Assembly (NCBI GenBank): GCA_026874595.1
Contig: CM049309.1
Span: forward strand, 70,600,926-70,664,925
DNA length: 64,000 nt
DNA from: Sipunculus nudus
Taxonomy: Eukaryota > Annelida > Sipuncula > Golfingiida > Sipunculidae
Direction: 5' to 3'
Shown here: positions 59,372 through 64,000 of the stretch, piece after piece
How positions within the stretch are numbered: position 1 is the first letter of the stretch
Layout of the letters: every line of letters starts with the position of its first letter
Program-made: the position numbers and the translations under genes
The notes under the pieces: generated by a model
The model's database searches: none
The model's input: only the letters and a program-made list of their open reading frames with translations
What the model was told of the DNA's origin: nothing

Positions 59372-61434
59372 CTAGACATTTCTTGGCACCGCTGGTGCCA
59401 TAGTATCGCCAGACAAATGAGGTTTTGTGGTATTTTGTTGATATAATGTGATGTATTTGTATTTTAGCAATGAATGTGAGAAACATTTGTACAAAATATA
59501 GGAATATTTAAAGTGAAGGCAATTGTTATGTAAAAGGTTATGTATAAATAAAAAGTATATATTTAATGATGTATTGAGTTGTATATGTATGTTTGGAGTA
59601 ACTTGTTTGAGAATTATATAGAGTAAAGCAGAAAGAAAGAGAAAGAGATGGATAGACAGGATTTCAGAGAGATGGAGAGATATGATAATGAGAATGAAAT
59701 AATAATATCTGTTATATTTTGTTTCACATCATATTTTGTTCTTTGTAATAAATTGTTATATTGTCATAAAAATTGTCATTTGTTCCTTATCAATAGCATA
59801 AATTGTGGAAAAACAAGAAAATAGAGTAGGGGGTGCCACCATGCAGTTCCCAGCAAATGACTCATCACATTACCCATATATATCTATATGCATAATATGA
59901 AAGATATCTGCCAATTAGTTTCCAGCACATGACAACACTATCCAACAACTTTTTAATTTTTATTTTATAATGCTGACAATACTGTCAAGTCCCATATAGG
60001 CAACATTTATGAGCCATTTTAAATAGTCTTCATCCAAAGGTCAAGACCACTCTCAAAGGAAAATGATCCAATTGTGACTCTGTGGTACATCCAGTGCACT
60101 AATTCATTTATCACTGACCATCATATATATTTATAGAATCTGACCATGGCCCAGAACTGCTGATGTTTGGGCAAAACATGATGCAACACCATGTGCACCC
60201 CACTAGCTGAAGCAATCCCCCAGGTTCACTGGAGATTTTCATGATTGTTGGTGATTTTTACCATATATGGCAATATTTAAAGTCAAGTCCACTCTCATAT
60301 GCAAGGTCAGGACCCAAATTTAAATATATCTCATCCCATAATCCAAATCTATGTATATGCATAATATAAAAGAAATCTGTCCATTAGTTTTTGACTTATA
60401 ATGCTCACAGTGCTGTCAAGTGGCCCTTTTTAAGATATTCATGATTTTATGTTTTTCACCAAATATGGGAATATTCAAGGTCAAGGTCACTCTCATAGTC
60501 ACGGTCATGACCCCAAATCAATAAACTGCATTCCAAAATATCCAACATTTGAAAAAAAAATTAAATTAAAAAAAAATAATTTAAATTAAATTAAATTTTA
60601 AAATTAAATTTAAAATTAAATATACCTCATTCCATAAACATATCTATATACATGCATAACATGAAAGAAATCTGTCCATTACTGTTTGACTTATAATGCT
60701 CACAGTATATACTGTCAAGTGGCAATGATGGGGTATTCAAATGCGCAAAAAACAAGAAAAGGACAACAGGTGGCGCCACCTATCTTCTGCAAAAGAACTA
60801 TCCAAGATCTTCCGTCAACTTGATTTTTGGACCAATCCATGCATCCCTTTTTAAGATATTCATGATTTTATGTGATTTTCACCATATATGGTAATATTCA
60901 AGGTCAAAGCCACTCTCAAAGGAAAGGTCATGACCCCAATTTTAATATACATCATCCCATAACCCATACCTATGTACATGCATAATATTAAAGAAATCTG
61001 TCAATCAGTTTTTGACTTGTGATCCTAAAAGTACTGTCAAGTGGCAATGATGGGGGTATTAAACGGCACAAAAACAAGAAAAGGATACTAGGTGGCACCA
61101 CCAGTTTCCGGTACATGACATCACTATCCAAGATCTTTGTCCAACTTGATTTTTGGATAAATCCATTAAAGATTTCTTGAGATATTTAAGAATTTGTGTG
61201 ATTTTCCCCAAAAATGGATCTATTCAAGGTCAAGGTCACTCTCCTAGTTGAGGTCATGACCCCATTTTAAATAGGCTTCGTCCTCTCACCTATATCTATA
61301 AATGTGTCAAGTTTGAAAAAGATCCTTGAAATATTTTTTGAGTTATTGTGTCCAAAAGAAATCTCTGCGGCGGCGGCGGCGGCGGCGCAACCATGCCTAA
61401 ACCATAGTATCTCCAGACTATGTCTGGCGATACA
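59372..61434 (-). mobile_element. Family E (Helentron/pearl-like) element, minus strand, inside D
   Basis: On the minus strand it starts TGTATCGCCAGACATAGTC, a hairpin closing at GTCTGGAGATAC, then a GCC-repeat box. The core has units with AGTGACCTTGACC and a GGTGGCGCCACC at 60769. It ends TGTCTGGCGATACTATGG, the hairpin GGCACCAGCGGTGCC and AAATGTCTAG before TT. The 13-bp short repeat GTATCGCCAGACA / TGTCTGGCGATAC is perfect. D sequence continues on both sides. Confidence 0.83.
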
Positions 61435-62530
61435 AATATAGATTTATTATTTTAGTTATTCATCATACAAGGCAATGTTACATTCATGGATATTCAGCTC
61501 TCTGTGGCTATATAAAGACAACTGTACGTGCATTATAAATTATTTGTATACCTACTCAACTTAATTCAAGAATTTGCCATCAATGAGATATATCTGTATT
61601 TTAATTTTACGTTCAGTATGCATCCGTAATAATTTAACATATATTCCTGATTTCTTTTTTTTTTTATAAAAAAGTCAGCTGAAAAGCATTTTGTATTCGG
61701 AAAATAAATTTCAAAGTTATTTCAAGTAGGGACCACTTTTGTGTACAGATGGCAGCACTTGGTTTACCATTGGCAGATTGCCAGTGCCTTGATGTTGGCC
61801 ATGAGCCAAGATGTTGTCAGCTCTATAAATAGTTATGGCACAGTGCCAGGATTGGAAGAAGTGCAGCCAGGTATAGGTCAAGAGTTCACTCAGTGCAGTA
61901 GCTGCATTCTATTTATAGCTTTGGCAGACTGCTCACTGCATCATATTTGGCACCAAAGTTCAGCCTAAATCTATTTATAGCTTTGGCAGACTGCCAACTG
62001 TGTCAGATTATGCAACAGGTCAAGAGTCCATTCAGGGCAGCCAGGTACAGGTCAAAAATTCACTCAGTCTAGCCAGGTGCAGGTCAAGAGTTCACTCAGT
62101 GCAGTAGCTTGAGGCAGCAATTTGTCACAGGTCACTCGGGGACAACTGCCTTACTCACCTAAGTCTCGTCAGCCTAATGCATCAAACTCTGGGGAAGTTT
62201 GATGTATTGGACTGATATTTTGACCTGTCTATGCGTCTTTGATGGTATTCTCATTTACAAGACAGGTGGTGCCACCTACATTGACTTTTGCAGTGTATGC
62301 GCCTGCTTATTTCTACCGAGGAATTTGATACATCAGCTTAAAATTGGGCATGTTTATACATATCGGGTAGCTTTATAGTGTACAAGACTGGTGGCGCCAC
62401 CTACAATAATTTTGGCACAGTGTATGTCCCTGCTTATTTGAAAGAATGGGTTTGACATATCAGCCTGACATTGGGCATATGTATATATCTATTCGTTGTA
62501 TATAAGACTGGTGGTGCCAGCTACAATCAA

Positions 62531-63158
62531 TGTATCCGCCAAAACAGAGTTTTGCGGATACTATGTTTTCAGTCGGACGCAGATGCTGCTGCCAACGCCG
62601 CATAGGTTTCTGGAGAACTCCTCCATAAACACTGGGCAGAATTTTTTAAATTCGGAAATATGATCAGTCACATGTGACTTGCTGCGCCCTCATTTTTGGT
62701 TGACCTCTGACCTTTCCTCGCTGCCCAGAGTCCATTTGTGCGTCTGTTCCCACACATAAACCCACATATCTCGGGAACCGTTTGACCAATCAAGCTAAAT
62801 ATTTTGCACAAATGTAGCCCTTGGAAAGCTTTATAACATACACTAAAAATGGTGGCGCCACCTGCAACCATTTTTGCACAGCGTCCATCTGTTCATCTGC
62901 CTTGGGATAAAATCACTCATCTCAGCAGTGATTTGACTTTTCCACCTGAAATTTTGCAGGTTTATCCATCCTGGACAGCTTCCTCGATTATATGACATGT
63001 GGCACCACCTACATTCACGTTTATGCTGCAGACATCCATGCTAATATGCAACACACCTCACTCTATTCCACTTGCCACTTAATCCATGCCTCACTTCACC
63101 CGTCCCACTCTGATTTCTGTGGATACACATAGTCGCTTGTCGACTACCCATATTCTAG
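62531..63158 (+). mobile_element. Family A element, copy A4 (shortest)
   Basis: It starts TGTATCCGCCAAAACAGAG and ends GTGGATACACATAGTCGC, TTGTCGACTACCCATATTCTAG. It has a single core with one GGTGGCGCCACC at 62850. It sits inside D sequence: ACTGGTGGTGCCAGCTACAATCA just before it matches 32649-32670. Confidence 0.83.
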
Positions 63159-63336
63159 TTTTAAAATGTCCTAGTCTGAAACTTGCAGGTTCGAAACGTC
63201 CATTTTGCTGAAATCATAATGACTAAGGTAGATATGTAGGACTAAAGAGGATAAATATTAAATTTAAAAAAAAAACCTCCATTCATACTCCCAAACTTTG
63301 CACAGGTTTGCATTAGGCCTGTAGGCCTTGTTTTTA

Positions 63337-64000
63337 ATTCCGGGGTACTTACAAGCATATGATGCAGTGACCTAATTTAAGGTTCCCAAGGAGATTGTTT
63401 ATGGCCCTCCTTAGATTTTTAGTTACAGGCTTCTATAGTCAGCGGTTAGGATTTGTGGCCCGCTAACGGACGGTCATACGGCATGGCTTTTTGACAGTAA
63501 CTCGCAAAAAGTAGGGGACAATGACCTAATATCAGGTTACTAAGGAGATTTGCCTAGGTCCTCCCTCAATGTCATGTCAGAAGATTAAAGGTCTAACGGT
63601 TACACCTTTCCCCCCCCCCCCCCCCCATCTCGCAATCAAAGTGCTCAAATCATGTTTTCACCTTTTCTCTAAGAATAAAGGTCCCATTGACCTAATTTCA
63701 GTTTCTAAAGAGACTTTAATATCTCTCTTTGCATTTAGTAAGAGTTTTCTAGGTACATGAGTTAAAATTTGTGCCCTGTCTCACTATTTATAATCATGTT
63801 TTTGGCCGGCAGCTCGCAAAATACAGGCCACCATGATCTAATTTAAGCTTTCAAATGAGATTCGGTCAGAACCTCCCTTGATGTTACGTCAGAAGATTCT
63901 AGGTCCAATGAATACATTTGTACACGACTTAAAGGGTGCTACGAATCATTTTTTTTCTTCATAGCTCTCAGAGCATAAGCCACAGTGACCTTATTATCCC
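63337..64000. repeat. ~150-bp tandem array running off the window end
   Basis: Units share GTGACCTAATTTAAGNTT, CCNAAGGAGATT and TGACAGTAACTCGCAAAA / GGCAGCTCGCAAAAT. TGACCTAAT-like boxes fall at about 63369, 63520, 63688, 63833 and 63983, so the spacing is 145-168. A C-run of about 17 lies at 63611. It could be the core of another element whose end is outside the window. Confidence 0.7.

Larger units (their letters stand above)
58197..63330 (+). mobile_element. Family D element with nested E and A elements
   Basis: It starts AGCGAACCTGCGAGTTTATG and is collinear with the D block at 30057 through CAACTTAATTCAAGAATTTGCC, then the CAGGTATAGGTCAAGAGTTC tract and ACAAGACTGGTGGCGCCACC units. It ends CACAGGTTTGCATT, the hairpin AGGCCTGTAGGCCT and TG before T's. 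A family E element (59372-61434, minus) and a family A element (62531-63158) interrupt it. About 2.4 kb is its own sequence. Confidence 0.8.

Overview
This window looks like nuclear DNA of an invertebrate, most likely a bivalve or related mollusc. It is AT-rich and intron-dominated, and packed with short non-autonomous elements with tandem cores that resemble the bivalve 'pearl'/Helentron (DINE-like) group. There is no bacterial-style gene packing. The organism call is an inference from the repeats and from the single host gene.

One host gene is well supported. It is a plus-strand XK-related (XKR) membrane protein gene with three coding exons at 8212-9176, 12961-13166 and 33475-34229. The splice phases join exactly to give 641 residues. 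The family includes apoptotic phospholipid scramblases (XKR8, XKR4, XKR9, CED-8). A 1.3-kb foldback element ends about 170 bp before the start codon. Intron 1 (3.8 kb) carries a ~143-bp tandem array. Intron 2 (20.3 kb) carries a palindromic 27-bp minisatellite and a nest of mobile elements. Downstream lie about 5.9 kb of low-repeat DNA, which probably holds the 3' UTR.

The rest is mostly repeats. At least five families, here called A to E, share one plan. They start after a T-run with a hairpin holding a 9-13 bp short inverted repeat. They then have tandem cores. They end with the reverse complement of that short repeat, a second hairpin and CTAG (or CTTG) before T's. They insert into one another, often without visible target loss: C in C, B in C, E and A in D, and a 13.5-kb block in a 0.5-kb element. 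Family A, C, D and E cores repeatedly carry the palindrome GGTGGCGCCACC.

Other elements include a tRNA-promoter-bearing miniature LTR element (TRIM-like) in triplet form and a hAT MITE with a perfect 8-bp target duplication. There is also a TA-flanked mariner/pogo-like MITE, a long-TIR element between TA microsatellites, two degraded LINEs and two tRNA-derived SINEs.

Layout: 1-6.7 kb mostly unassigned, with one G element and one minus-strand D element; 6.7-8.0 kb foldback; 8.2-34.2 kb XKR gene; 34.2-40.1 kb likely 3' UTR and flank; 40.1-43.9 kb C-in-C; 45.6-46.5 kb A; 47.2-49.4 kb LINE; 49.4-52.5 kb C with nested B; 52.5-57.8 kb SINEs, LINE and hAT MITE; 58.2-63.3 kb D with nested E and A; 63.3 kb to the end a ~150-bp tandem array. 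Apart from the XKR gene and element-derived frames, I found no open frame I would call a gene.
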